Of a DNA stretch of 64,000 bases, positions 15,007-22,570 are shown in pieces; position 1 is the first letter of the stretch; every line of letters starts with the position of its first letter. Below the pieces are notes generated by a model. That model was not told the DNA's origin, did not search any database, and saw only the letters and a list, made by a program, of their open reading frames with translations. The stretch spans positions 1,448,501 to 1,512,500 of the forward strand of contig NZ_CP020330.1 in NCBI RefSeq assembly GCF_002043005.1, in the 5' to 3' direction. The position numbers were made by a program, and so were the translations under genes. This DNA is from Martelella mediterranea DSM 17316. Lineage in GTDB: Bacteria > Pseudomonadota > Alphaproteobacteria > Rhizobiales > Rhizobiaceae.

Positions 15007-17166
15007 TCAGCAGGATGTCTTTTCCTGGATGGGCATGTCAGCTCCCTTTTTCGTGTCATCTTCATCCGCCCTTGATGCGTCTTGGGGTGGCGCCGAAGCC
15101 TTCGACTTTACGATGACATCACTCAGGAGCTTTTGGAGCGGGCCACCTGTCAGCTCACGTTCATGGACCAGGTTACGCGCCATCTGGGTCAGGATCTCCT
15201 GATCAGCCGCAAGGATAGCGGAGGCGTGTTGCTCCGCCTGCTCCAGGCGGGCTCGAACGCGATGGCGCTGATCGGGCTCGCGCAAGGAGACGGTCGCGAT
15301 ATCGCCGAGCCAGGTTGGTCCGTGTTCGCCGATACCAAAATTGGTGTCGATCCGGAGGGCCAGAGCTGTCGCCTGCTCGAGATCGGAGCCGACCGGTCCT
15401 CCGGCGCCCGAAGAGATATTGCCGAGGATCAGCATTTCTGCCGCACGGCCGGCCATCAGACAGGTCAGAGCGCTTTTGATATCGCAGATCCGCCCCTGGG
15501 TCGGCATGCGGTCGATGACGCTCACGCCGCCACCGCCCACCAGTGCCACGCGCTGGACGGTTCCCATTTCCAGCGCCTGCGTGACAATAGCATGGCCGGC
15601 TTCATGCACGGCGATACGCCAGTCGTGTTCCGGGTCCTGCGATGCCGGGGACGGAAACACACGCTCCAGATCGGCAAGCGAGAGCGCGCGATTTGCGGCG
15701 CGCGCCAGAGTTCGTGCCTGACGCACCCCGGCATCGATGTCGGCTGCCGTCATTCCGGCGCTTCTGCGCGCCAGCGCATCCAGATCCGTAGCGCCCAGGC
15801 CGTCGTGCTCGAGCTTCTGGCGCAGCATGGAGAGGATTCCATCACGATCTGGCCGTGGCATCTCGATCTTCAGGTCGAAACGTCCGGCCCGCAACAGTGC
15901 CGGGTCCATCGCGCCCGGGTCGTTGCAGGCGCCAACAAGGATGACACCCTCGCACCGCAGGACAATGTCGATCTCTTCCAAAATTCCATTGACCACCTGT
16001 CGACGGTAGGAGCGCGCGTGGCTATCGTCGTCGAACCGGCTTCCCGCGCTGTCGATCTCGTCGAGAAACAGGATACAGGGCGCCCGGGCGCGGGCGTCGG
16101 CAAATGTAGCCCGCATGGCCGCAAGAAGGTCTCCGAGGTGACCGCACGCTTGCCACCGGGAGACGCTCGCCTGGATGAACGCAATGTCGGCCGAGTTTCC
16201 CATGGCGCGCGCCACATAACTTTTTCCCGTTCCCGGTGGACCATAAAAAAGCACGGACCGGGTCATGGTGTCCCAGGCAATCTGTCCTTCCTGCCAGCGT
16301 TTCAGGTCGTCAACCATCATCCGGGCCGCCGCAAGCGCCGGCGCATGGCCGGAGATGTCGTTGAGCGTCGGACCGGCCTTCCGGTCAGAACGAGCGACGC
16401 CTTTTAATCGCGCGAGGGCTTCGGCAGCGGTTGCCTCGCGCAATGCAGCGCTGATGACGGCAAAGGGCGCTTCACCGATATTGTCCGGCAGCTGCAGCGC
16501 CGGATCGGCTTGTCCGTTGATACAGTCCGGATAGCGATGCCGGAAATGAGCACTCATGATGTCCCTGTCCAGGCTCGCAAGACGAACAGGAGCAGGCAAG
16601 GCCGCCTGGAGGTCCGGGCTGAGACGGATCTGGTCGGGCATCAGGACCAGGGTCGGATATGCAAGATCGAGCGCATGGCGAATTTCCTCCTCGAGATCAC
16701 GGACCGCATGGCGCGCCGAAATGCTGTCGCCATCGGTTGCCGGTGCCAGTAGCAGGAAGCCGTTCTCCGCCTGTTTCAGGAATGCGGGATCAGATGCCGC
16801 AAGGCGACCTGCCGGCATCATGACTGTTGTCATGATCCGCTTGATCATGCTGATCTCGCCGGGGCGCATGCCGCTCATGCAGGTGAGCGCCCGGGGCACC
16901 AGGACCCTGTCCCCGAACGCATTCTCGCTCTCCCAGGTTCTGGCAAGGCGCAGCGCCAGCGACACCGCCCGTTGCGGCAGGTCCGGTGCCTCGGTGGAGG
17001 GCGCTTCCGTATCGTCCGGAATGTCGAGAGCGCTCTCATCCCATCTGTCGTGGTATTGCCGTTTGCGGCGATGCTTTCCGGATGATGCGCCGTGAAGTCC
17101 GTCGAATTCAGGTGACACTCGCATTCTGGCAATGAGAGTTTCGGCATAGGTGATCCATGCGGTCAT
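15007..17166 (-). CDS. Cytosolic FtsH-like AAA+ ATPase / M41 metalloprotease
   Basis: A 719-residue protein; the ATG at 17166 is chosen for its AAGAGG ribosome site. The first ~270 residues are not recognisable and contain no membrane helices. An AAA+ domain follows: Walker A YGPPGTGKS near residue 309, Walker B CILFLDEIDSAGSRFDDDSH, and the second region VILVGACNDPGAMDPALLRAG followed by RFD. The M41 protease domain has the zinc motif AVHEAGHA near residue 517 and SDLEQAT, the usual third-ligand region. All catalytic residues are present. FtsH proteins normally carry two N-terminal membrane helices and form hexamers; this version looks soluble and element-borne. It may remove regulators or host defence proteins during transfer or establishment (inference). 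Confidence 0.85.
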   Translation of the reverse strand: MTAWITYAETLIARMRVSPEFDGLHGASSGKHRRKRQYHDRWDESALDIPDDTEAPSTEAPDLPQRAVSLALRLARTWESENAFGDRVLVPRALTCMSGMRPGEISMIKRIMTTVMMPAGRLAASDPAFLKQAENGFLLLAPATDGDSISARHAVRDLEEEIRHALDLAYPTLVLMPDQIRLSPDLQAALPAPVRLASLDRDIMSAHFRHRYPDCINGQADPALQLPDNIGEAPFAVISAALREATAAEALARLKGVARSDRKAGPTLNDISGHAPALAAARMMVDDLKRWQEGQIAWDTMTRSVLFYGPPGTGKSYVARAMGNSADIAFIQASVSRWQACGHLGDLLAAMRATFADARARAPCILFLDEIDSAGSRFDDDSHARSYRRQVVNGILEEIDIVLRCEGVILVGACNDPGAMDPALLRAGRFDLKIEMPRPDRDGILSMLRQKLEHDGLGATDLDALARRSAGMTAADIDAGVRQARTLARAANRALSLADLERVFPSPASQDPEHDWRIAVHEAGHAIVTQALEMGTVQRVALVGGGGVSVIDRMPTQGRICDIKSALTCLMAGRAAEMLILGNISSGAGGPVGSDLEQATALALRIDTNFGIGEHGPTWLGDIATVSLREPDQRHRVRARLEQAEQHASAILAADQEILTQMARNLVHERELTGGPLQKLLSDVIVKSKASAPPQDASRADEDDTKKGADMPIQEKTSC

Positions 17167-17203
17167 GATATACCTCTTGAGGCTTTGGGCGGGACGCTTC
17201 CAA

Positions 17204-17460
17204 TCCGGAACGCTGCCAATCCGGAACGCGCGGGCAATCATCCGGAAAGTCCGCTTCAGGGAACCGAGGATTGCTCATATGCATTCCGGATTGCCTTGCC
17301 GGCGAATCCGGAATGCGGCTGGACTTGATCCGGAATGGCTTGCGGGCGGCGAATCCGGAAATCAGCCATTCCGAAGCGGCAATCCGGATTCAGGGAAACT
17401 TCCGGTTACCTGTTCCGGAATGGAGCATTTCCGGGTGATTGAATGAAAATCTATTCCGGA
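17204..17460. repeat. Iteron-like array of ten TCCGGA motifs
   Basis: TCCGGA starts at 17204, 17220, 17241, 17285, 17307, 17329, 17354, 17383, 17414 and 17455, usually as AATCCGGAA or ATTCCGGAT. Several spacings are 21-22 bp or twice that, putting sites on one face of the helix. A near-match (ATTCCGAAG) lies at about 17368. The array fills the gap upstream of the FtsH-like gene and downstream of the zinc-ribbon gene. It could be an operator cluster, a replication origin or a partition site. Confidence 0.8.
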
Positions 17461-18498
17461 TCAGTTCTGCTTTCCGGAATTCGGCTTCCGGTTTTCGGCA
17501 GTGGATCGGATCTTTGCTGCGATCGTCTCCAGCAACGTCAGGATGTCCGGCAAGATCGCCGGCCGGTAGATTTCCGAGACGACATTGATCCAGCCGGAAA
17601 GCTCTGCTGTCGGAACAACGGAATCCGGAAAACGATGGCGGACCGTGTTATGGAGCTTCTTCTCGAGCTTCTGCGCCTGATGCCCGGTCGGCATCGCCAG
17701 TTGGTGGAGGATCCGGGACGAGATCTTCTTCGAAAGCCCGAGCTGCCAATGAAGCCTGGATTCCGGGTTTTTCGAGTAGCCCAATTTGATGTAGGTGCCC
17801 TTGTCCGGAACAACGAATTCCATGACATAGATGCTGCTGGGCGCCGCTGACCATACCTCTCCGCATCGAGCGCAGCCGAAACGGCCTGTCTCCATGTTTG
17901 CGACCGCAATGCGTTGCTCGTGGCCACATCCCTCCTGGTGCCGAAACACGCGGTAATCTGCATTTCCCTCCGAATCCGGGCCGACGAGCGTCCAACCCCG
18001 TTTTGTTGCCAATCCGGCAATCTTTGCCGTGTGGCATTCCGGGCAGCGGTAACCGGGGCGGCCGGGGACGCGTCCGTCGCGAGCCAGACGCGAAACGCGT
18101 CCGAACTGCAATGAGACAACATGACCGCACGGCAATCTGTAGGATCCGTATTTATGGTTCGTATCATCCCGGCCGAGCAGCGTGTAGCCGCAGGCGGCAG
18201 CCTCCGTTTGGTGGCGATGGTCAAGGCAGGCGGCACATTGCGGGCGGGCCGTTCGAACGACGTACGCTTTCTGAAACGTCTCGGCACCGCAGGTCATGCA
18301 CTCCAGCGCGACATGATAGCGGTCCCGCACGCGGCGGGTAATAATGAAGCCTTTTTCGATGGCGGCGATTTGCCAAGCCTGCGGGATTTCGTCGTTATAA
18401 GTGGTCCAGGCCGATGCCGGCACATGACGTGACCGATGCGGAACATAGGGTTGTTTATGTTTGCGTGGCAGACGGCCGCCGCTGTTTTTCTCGGACAT
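17461..18498 (-). CDS. Zinc-ribbon protein with C-terminal GIY-YIG-like (T5orf172/MUG113) domain
   Basis: A 345-residue protein; the ATG at 18498 follows AAGGAGG. The N-terminal two-thirds contains repeated Cys pairs (CMTC, CAAC, CGH, CPEC, CGHEQ, CARC) typical of tandem zinc-ribbon modules that read DNA. The last ~110 residues, from SSIYVMEFVVPDKGTYIKLG then YSKNPESRLHW, through HQAQKLEKKLHNTVRHRF, resemble the T5orf172/MUG113 branch of GIY-YIG nuclease domains. Such proteins occur on phages and plasmids as homing-type or helper nucleases. It lies just upstream of the TCCGGA array, and similar motifs also occur sparsely within the gene. Catalysis is inferred only from domain resemblance. Confidence 0.6.
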   Translation of the reverse strand: MSEKNSGGRLPRKHKQPYVPHRSRHVPASAWTTYNDEIPQAWQIAAIEKGFIITRRVRDRYHVALECMTCGAETFQKAYVVRTARPQCAACLDHRHQTEAAACGYTLLGRDDTNHKYGSYRLPCGHVVSLQFGRVSRLARDGRVPGRPGYRCPECHTAKIAGLATKRGWTLVGPDSEGNADYRVFRHQEGCGHEQRIAVANMETGRFGCARCGEVWSAAPSSIYVMEFVVPDKGTYIKLGYSKNPESRLHWQLGLSKKISSRILHQLAMPTGHQAQKLEKKLHNTVRHRFPDSVVPTAELSGWINVVSEIYRPAILPDILTLLETIAAKIRSTAENRKPNSGKQN

Positions 18499-18673
18499 AA
18501 GATGTCCTCCTTTTGAATAGGTATGACTCGACACTCCGCGTCAAACACATCGTTGACGGCGCGGTGTATCCGGAAAGTCCGGGTCATTTATTCGGAAAGG
18601 GGCGAAGGAGGATCTCGGAACGGCTGCCGCTAACGCATCAGCAGTCCGAGTGCGGTTTCGCCCGGCGGTGCGC

Positions 18674-19195
18674 TCAGTTCAGCGTCGGCTGTTCCGGAAG
18701 GTCGGTACTGCCCTGCAGACTGTCGGGCTGCAGGCGGTAGAGCTCAAGCTGAAGCAGCCTGGACAGTACGTCCCGGCCGTGCCTCGCCAGCGCCATCTCG
18801 GAGGCGGCGCGATGGGGGCCACAAAAGACGAGCTCCCCAGCATATCGCAGAGCATTGCCGCGGGCGATATAGCGCTCGGCCATCGTCTCTGCCCCCATGA
18901 GATCATCGAGAATGAAAGCGAGTGTCTGTGGCATCTCATCTGAAGGATGGGTGGCCGGAAGAGCGATCATCTCGCGGACGGTATCGGAGAGCGTATCGCC
19001 GGCAGCTTCGGCACCATGCAGCCATGCTGCAAATGCCGGATCGAAAACGGCTTTACCCTCGATCGCGCTTTCGGCCTTCACGACCGCGCTCATATGCTCA
19101 AGAAGCTTGGGGAAAAGCCGGGTGATTGGTGATGCGCCCCGAGCGCATGCATCTTCATTCGCCGAAGCCGGCGTGCTACGAGCTTTATTAGCCAT
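18674..19195 (-). CDS. Conserved-looking hypothetical protein (173 aa)
   Basis: Not recognised. A 173-residue, mainly helical, slightly acidic protein beginning MANKARSTPASANEDACARG and without signal peptide or membrane segment. Good coding character: ordinary residue composition and hydrophobic periodicity, for example LFPKLLEHMSAVVKAESAIE. It is divergent from the small ribbon-helix-helix gene at 19315, with a shared 119-bp promoter region, and upstream of the zinc-ribbon gene on the same strand. The pairing suggests a regulated element function, but nothing in the sequence names it. Confidence 0.6.
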   Translation of the reverse strand: MANKARSTPASANEDACARGASPITRLFPKLLEHMSAVVKAESAIEGKAVFDPAFAAWLHGAEAAGDTLSDTVREMIALPATHPSDEMPQTLAFILDDLMGAETMAERYIARGNALRYAGELVFCGPHRAASEMALARHGRDVLSRLLQLELYRLQPDSLQGSTDLPEQPTLN

Positions 19196-19224
19196 TTGAA
19201 CCTCTCATACAGGTTTAGTGGTTA

Positions 19225-19261
19225 GGACGTTGGCAGTGGGTTGCAGCCCTTGCCAGCGTCC
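19225..19261. repeat. Imperfect hairpin in a divergent promoter
   Basis: GGACGTTGGCA (19225-19235) and TGCCAGCGTCC (19251-19261) form an 11-bp stem with one mismatch, in the leader of the minus-strand gene at 18674-19195. It could be a 5' UTR structure or an operator. Confidence 0.5.
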
Positions 19262-19269
19262 GCGCTTTA

Positions 19270-19293
19270 TGACATAACGACTTAATGATGTCA
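19270..19293. promoter_or_regulatory. Putative operator of the small RHH protein
   Basis: TGACAT (19270-19275) and ATGTCA (19288-19293) are inverted arms 12 bases apart, just upstream of the RHH gene. Autoregulation by such a dyad is usual for small RHH proteins. Confidence 0.35.
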
Positions 19294-19314
19294 ACATCAA
19301 TAAGTGAGAGTTTT

Positions 19315-19470
19315 ATGGCGCCACCCAGAAAAGACAATGCTGTTATGACGCTGCGACTATCGCAGGCGCTCTTGAAAAAGATTGATGACCGCCGCCGCAA
19401 TGAAGCGGATATTCCCACTCGGCCTGAAATGGTTCGGCGAATACTCGAGCAGTATTTCAAAGGCTCATGA
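19315..19470 (+). CDS. Small ribbon-helix-helix DNA-binding protein
   Basis: A 51-residue protein, MAPPRKDNAVMTLRLSQALL then KKIDDRRRNEADIPTRPEMV, ending in an RRILEQYF helix. Beta-strand AVMTLRLS followed by two helices is the Arc/MetJ-type fold. An earlier in-frame ATG at 19285 is possible, but the 19315 start follows GAGAG and gives the canonical fold. Likely an autorepressor or plasmid-copy/partition regulator. No toxin gene is next to it on this strand, so a toxin-antitoxin role is not supported. Confidence 0.6.
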   Translation: MAPPRKDNAVMTLRLSQALLKKIDDRRRNEADIPTRPEMVRRILEQYFKGS

Positions 19471-19557
19471 GGGGGCTGCCGGAATGTAGGACCGCGAAGA
19501 GCTTGCGCGGCCTATGATGCAATCGCATTCTACATCTCTATGGAATGAACCGGATGC

Positions 19558-20175
19558 TCAAGCATCCTGCGTCAGAAACCCGAACAACGACAGGGCGGTA
19601 TTCTCGTCGAGCGACGTCGCCAGCCTGACGATCCGGTTTCCGTGACGCATGTTGATCCGGTAGTTGATCGACGCCCCCATGCGCGCGCCAAGCCCGATGA
19701 TCCGGGAGGTCGTGTCGGCGGCCGTCACCATTGACAGTGCGGCGGTCATGCCGGCAGGCCCGCTGCCCGCCACGACGAAGCCCGGCACAATGCCGCCCGA
19801 TGCGAATGTCTGCCCCTTCATGTGTGGATTGTCGATGAACACCTCGCCGATCTCCTGGTAGGGATAGAGTTTGCCCTCCCGCTGCAATCCGGATGGCAGC
19901 AGCCGGAATGCGAATCGCGCACTTTTCAGTCTGTTGATCCCCCACAGGACCGCAACGTTGATGAACACACCCAACGGATAGCCGGCGCTCTCCGGCAGGA
20001 AGCCGAGCGGGCCGTTCACCAGATAGAAGGCGGTGGGCATTGCCAGGAACAAAAGCGGGCAGAACAGCAGGATCATTCGCCCGATCGACAGCCCGGCGCC
20101 CGTGCCGGTGATGAGAAGGCCTTCGCCTTGCTCCTCGACCTGGAAACCGCGATCGAACGTTGCCGCGTTTGTCAT
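19558..20175 (-). CDS. Two-helix membrane protein, unknown function
   Basis: A 205-residue protein; the ATG at 20175 follows AAGGAG. Two hydrophobic helices lie near residues 34-55 (MILLFCPLLFLAMPTAFYLV) and 63-80 (YPLGVFINVAVLWGIN). A cytoplasmic domain with FRLLPSGLQREGKLYPYQEI resembles the bacterial-PH-like domains of small membrane proteins that follow a pair of helices. The final ~90 residues are Gly/Ala-rich beta sequence. It begins 65 bp after the stop of the secreted protein gene on the same strand, so the two are probably co-transcribed. Confidence 0.6.
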   Translation of the reverse strand: MTNAATFDRGFQVEEQGEGLLITGTGAGLSIGRMILLFCPLLFLAMPTAFYLVNGPLGFLPESAGYPLGVFINVAVLWGINRLKSARFAFRLLPSGLQREGKLYPYQEIGEVFIDNPHMKGQTFASGGIVPGFVVAGSGPAGMTAALSMVTAADTTSRIIGLGARMGASINYRINMRHGNRIVRLATSLDENTALSLFGFLTQDA

Positions 20176-20240
20176 GGGAGACTCCTTGCAGATGCCGGCA
20201 GCGGGCCGACCGAGTATGGAAACCGGAATGAAGTGAGAGG

Positions 20241-22088
20241 TCAAAGCCCGTGCCGGGCAAAGACCGGAGGGAGGCTGTCGGCATCGGCGCCATAGACATG
20301 CGGCGTGCCATCCACCGAATGAACGATCACCACCGATCCGTCGGATGCCTGCACCGCGACGGATGTGAATTCGCTGCTGCAGACATGCGCCCGGCATCCG
20401 CCATGGACATACCAGCCACCATTCTTTTCGAAACCGCCGGCGCTGACTGCCGATGCCCGCTGCAGCGCTTCGATATCGGCATTGCCGATGACAGCCTTGA
20501 TTGCCGGGAGGAACCGGTTGTCCTCAAAGATCTCGTATGCCGTCAGGTCAGCCATATCGCCGGGCAGGATGCGGTGGCCGGCAAGGTCTGCAGAAGCACG
20601 AGTTGGGACTGTCAAGTCCCGCGGTGCAAGCGTGAAGATCAGCGGCGTACGGTCCTCGGCGCCATCGACGGCATAAAGCGTGATCTCATGGTTGATGGTG
20701 CCGCCCTGCCAGGGATCGGTCGGGCGGATATATTCCGGCGATCCACCCATGTCGTCGCCGAGGATGTAGCGCGCCGCGACTGCGTGTCCGGACGAGAAAT
20801 GCTGCCCGCCCGTATCGCCCCGCAGCCATTCCGGATGATAGGCAATCTCGACATCCGAGCGCAGAAAGGCATCGACATTGTCGCCGAACATCGCCTCGAT
20901 GGCGGCGACATGATCTGCCCCAGGCAGGTCGACAACGCCTTCAGCCCGCGTCAGTTTCCAGTCACCCTCGATCCTGTCGAAGATGAGAACTCCGCAGGCA
21001 TCGGCGAGATGCGGTGTGCCGCAGTCAAGCCCCCTTCCTGTCGGATTGGTGTCGATCTCGCCGAGAGGCAGACGCGCCCGCGCCATGAAATCCTGATTGG
21101 CGAATATCCCGGCGACCATATCGCCATCATTGCCAAAGCCGACCCGGAATTCTGCAGCTTCGTCCAGATCCTCCTCTTCGATCCGGCCACCGACCATACG
21201 GAACCGGCCATCGTCATAGGCGCCGCTATCGCTCACCGCGAAACCGTAACCGGCCGTCAACGCATGCCGGACAGAACTCCAGTCCGATCCGATCGGCGGC
21301 AGGGATGCCGCGGCAAGAATGTCTGCCTGGGTTTTCTGAACCAGCGCCTCGGCCGCCTCACCATCGAGCGCCGGCGTTTGCGGGGCATGGGCCATGCTGG
21401 CAATAATGCCGCCATCGCCGTCGACATAGTCGAACTGGTAGAGCGTGGCGAGCAGCCCGTTGGCATGCCCCGGATCGCGACGGAAGTTGCCCGCGCGCAG
21501 GATCGCCGAGTTCAGGGAAGATGATGCCTCCCGTTCCCGGATGGCGCGGCCTTCCTCCGACGTTGCCGGCAGGATCGCATAGTCGCTGCCGTTGGAGAAC
21601 CGCAGTCCGCCCCCGACCCGCAGATAGGTGCCCGGCGCAAACAGGCTTACCGGAAATCCGCCGCGCGCCGCGTCATAATCTCCAAGCCTGACGGACGCCT
21701 GGATCACCACCTCCGTCTCGGGGCCGACCCGCGAATGCCGCGCCTCTAGCCGCGCCACCTGCTCCGCCAGAACCGCATCCCGGGAGAATTCATCCGCAGC
21801 CCTGTATTCCGGCGTCCGCTTCGCCAGCGCCTCGAAATCCGGCCCGTCACCGGCAAGCGACTGCGTCAGAGCCCGCCAGAAATCGTCTTCGGGGAATTCG
21901 ATGGTTTCTGCGGAGGCCGTTGCTGCTGACAGGAAAAGCGTGCCGATGAGGAGGAGCGCCCTGAGACGTCCCGATCCGACAAATCTGCAGGATGCATGAT
22001 GGGTTCCGTTACGAATGTCTCGCGACCTGGCCGTGCATTCTTGAGAAGCGACGAGAGAGGAAGGAATGAAGTTGCGGGGAGTTTTCAT
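20241..22088 (-). CDS. Large secreted protein, unknown function
   Basis: A 615-residue precursor. The hydrophobic stretch LRALLLIGTLFLSAATASA near residues 43-61 is a signal peptide preceded by an unusually long N-region; a later start was sought but no in-frame ATG lies close to it. The mature part is acidic and beta-rich with few cysteines: CGTPHLADACGVLIF in the middle, and a C-terminal motif WYVHGGCRAHVCSSEF. The latter faintly recalls the Cys-Lys-Pro-His-Asp-Cys loop of Ivy lysozyme inhibitors, which would fit a periplasmic protein, but this is a weak guess. Cargo of the mobile element, transcribed with the following membrane protein gene. Confidence 0.6.
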   Translation of the reverse strand: MKTPRNFIPSSLVASQECTARSRDIRNGTHHASCRFVGSGRLRALLLIGTLFLSAATASAETIEFPEDDFWRALTQSLAGDGPDFEALAKRTPEYRAADEFSRDAVLAEQVARLEARHSRVGPETEVVIQASVRLGDYDAARGGFPVSLFAPGTYLRVGGGLRFSNGSDYAILPATSEEGRAIREREASSSLNSAILRAGNFRRDPGHANGLLATLYQFDYVDGDGGIIASMAHAPQTPALDGEAAEALVQKTQADILAAASLPPIGSDWSSVRHALTAGYGFAVSDSGAYDDGRFRMVGGRIEEEDLDEAAEFRVGFGNDGDMVAGIFANQDFMARARLPLGEIDTNPTGRGLDCGTPHLADACGVLIFDRIEGDWKLTRAEGVVDLPGADHVAAIEAMFGDNVDAFLRSDVEIAYHPEWLRGDTGGQHFSSGHAVAARYILGDDMGGSPEYIRPTDPWQGGTINHEITLYAVDGAEDRTPLIFTLAPRDLTVPTRASADLAGHRILPGDMADLTAYEIFEDNRFLPAIKAVIGNADIEALQRASAVSAGGFEKNGGWYVHGGCRAHVCSSEFTSVAVQASDGSVVIVHSVDGTPHVYGADADSLPPVFARHGL

Positions 22089-22107
22089 CGAGCACCATAC
22101 CTGAAGA

Positions 22108-22141
22108 ATATCTGAATTTAAGATAACTGATTTTCAGATAT
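22108..22141. promoter_or_regulatory. Operator-like dyad between divergent genes
   Basis: ATATCTGAA (22108-22116) and TTCAGATAT (22133-22141) form a perfect 9-bp inverted repeat with 16 bases between. It lies in the 78-bp divergent gap between the secreted-protein gene and the XRE regulator gene and probably binds the latter's product. Confidence 0.6.
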
Positions 22142-22166
22142 AAGTGAAGAACCCATCTCGAAACAG

Positions 22167-22424
22167 GTGGGGCAGGCTGTGGTCAAGACATTAGGGACGC
22201 CACGTCACAAGGTACTCGTCGAATTGCTTGTTGCAGCCAGGGAAAGGGCCGGGATGACGCAAACAGACCTTGCGCGGCGGCTTGGTGAGTACCAATCCTT
22301 CGTCGCGCGCCTGGAGAGCGGCCAGCGCCGGATTGACGTCGTTGAGCTGATCGAACTGGCGGAGATCCTGGAGTTCGATCCGAGGTCGGTCATTGAGCAG
22401 CTTCAGTCAACCAGCAGCAGGTGA
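22167..22424 (+). CDS. XRE-family helix-turn-helix regulator
   Basis: An 85-residue protein, almost entirely one lambda-repressor-like HTH domain: ARERAGMTQTDLARRLGEYQ then SFVARLESGQRRIDVVELIE. The start is a GTG at 22167, with an in-frame GTG at 22179 as the alternative; no ATG is available. It is divergent from the secreted-protein gene across a perfect dyad and probably represses that operon and itself. Short single-domain XRE proteins of this kind are common in alphaproteobacterial mobile elements. Confidence 0.8.
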   Translation: MGQAVVKTLGTPRHKVLVELLVAARERAGMTQTDLARRLGEYQSFVARLESGQRRIDVVELIELAEILEFDPRSVIEQLQSTSSR

Positions 22425-22570
22425 AGTGACGGCGCCTGCTTCCCGGTTTTGATCGCAAACCTCAGGATGCGAACAAGGCCAACATCCCGGGCGTTCGCGA
22501 TATCAGACGATCGAATAGTCGCTGTCGATCGGCTTAGGCTTAGTTCTATGCATCAGCTATGGTCGCCACT

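Noticed and set aside
17204..17460. CRISPR array
   Set aside because: The repeated unit is only six to nine bases, occurs in both orientations, and the spacings are irregular (16-44 bp); no cas genes are present.
19315..19470. Antitoxin of a toxin-antitoxin pair
   Set aside because: No toxin-like gene (RelE, ParE, VapC or similar) lies next to the RHH gene; the divergent neighbour does not resemble one.
20250..21524. 424-codon plus-strand frame opposite the secreted protein gene
   Set aside because: The minus-strand frame has a signal peptide and a ribosome-linked downstream gene; the plus-strand product shows no fold signal.
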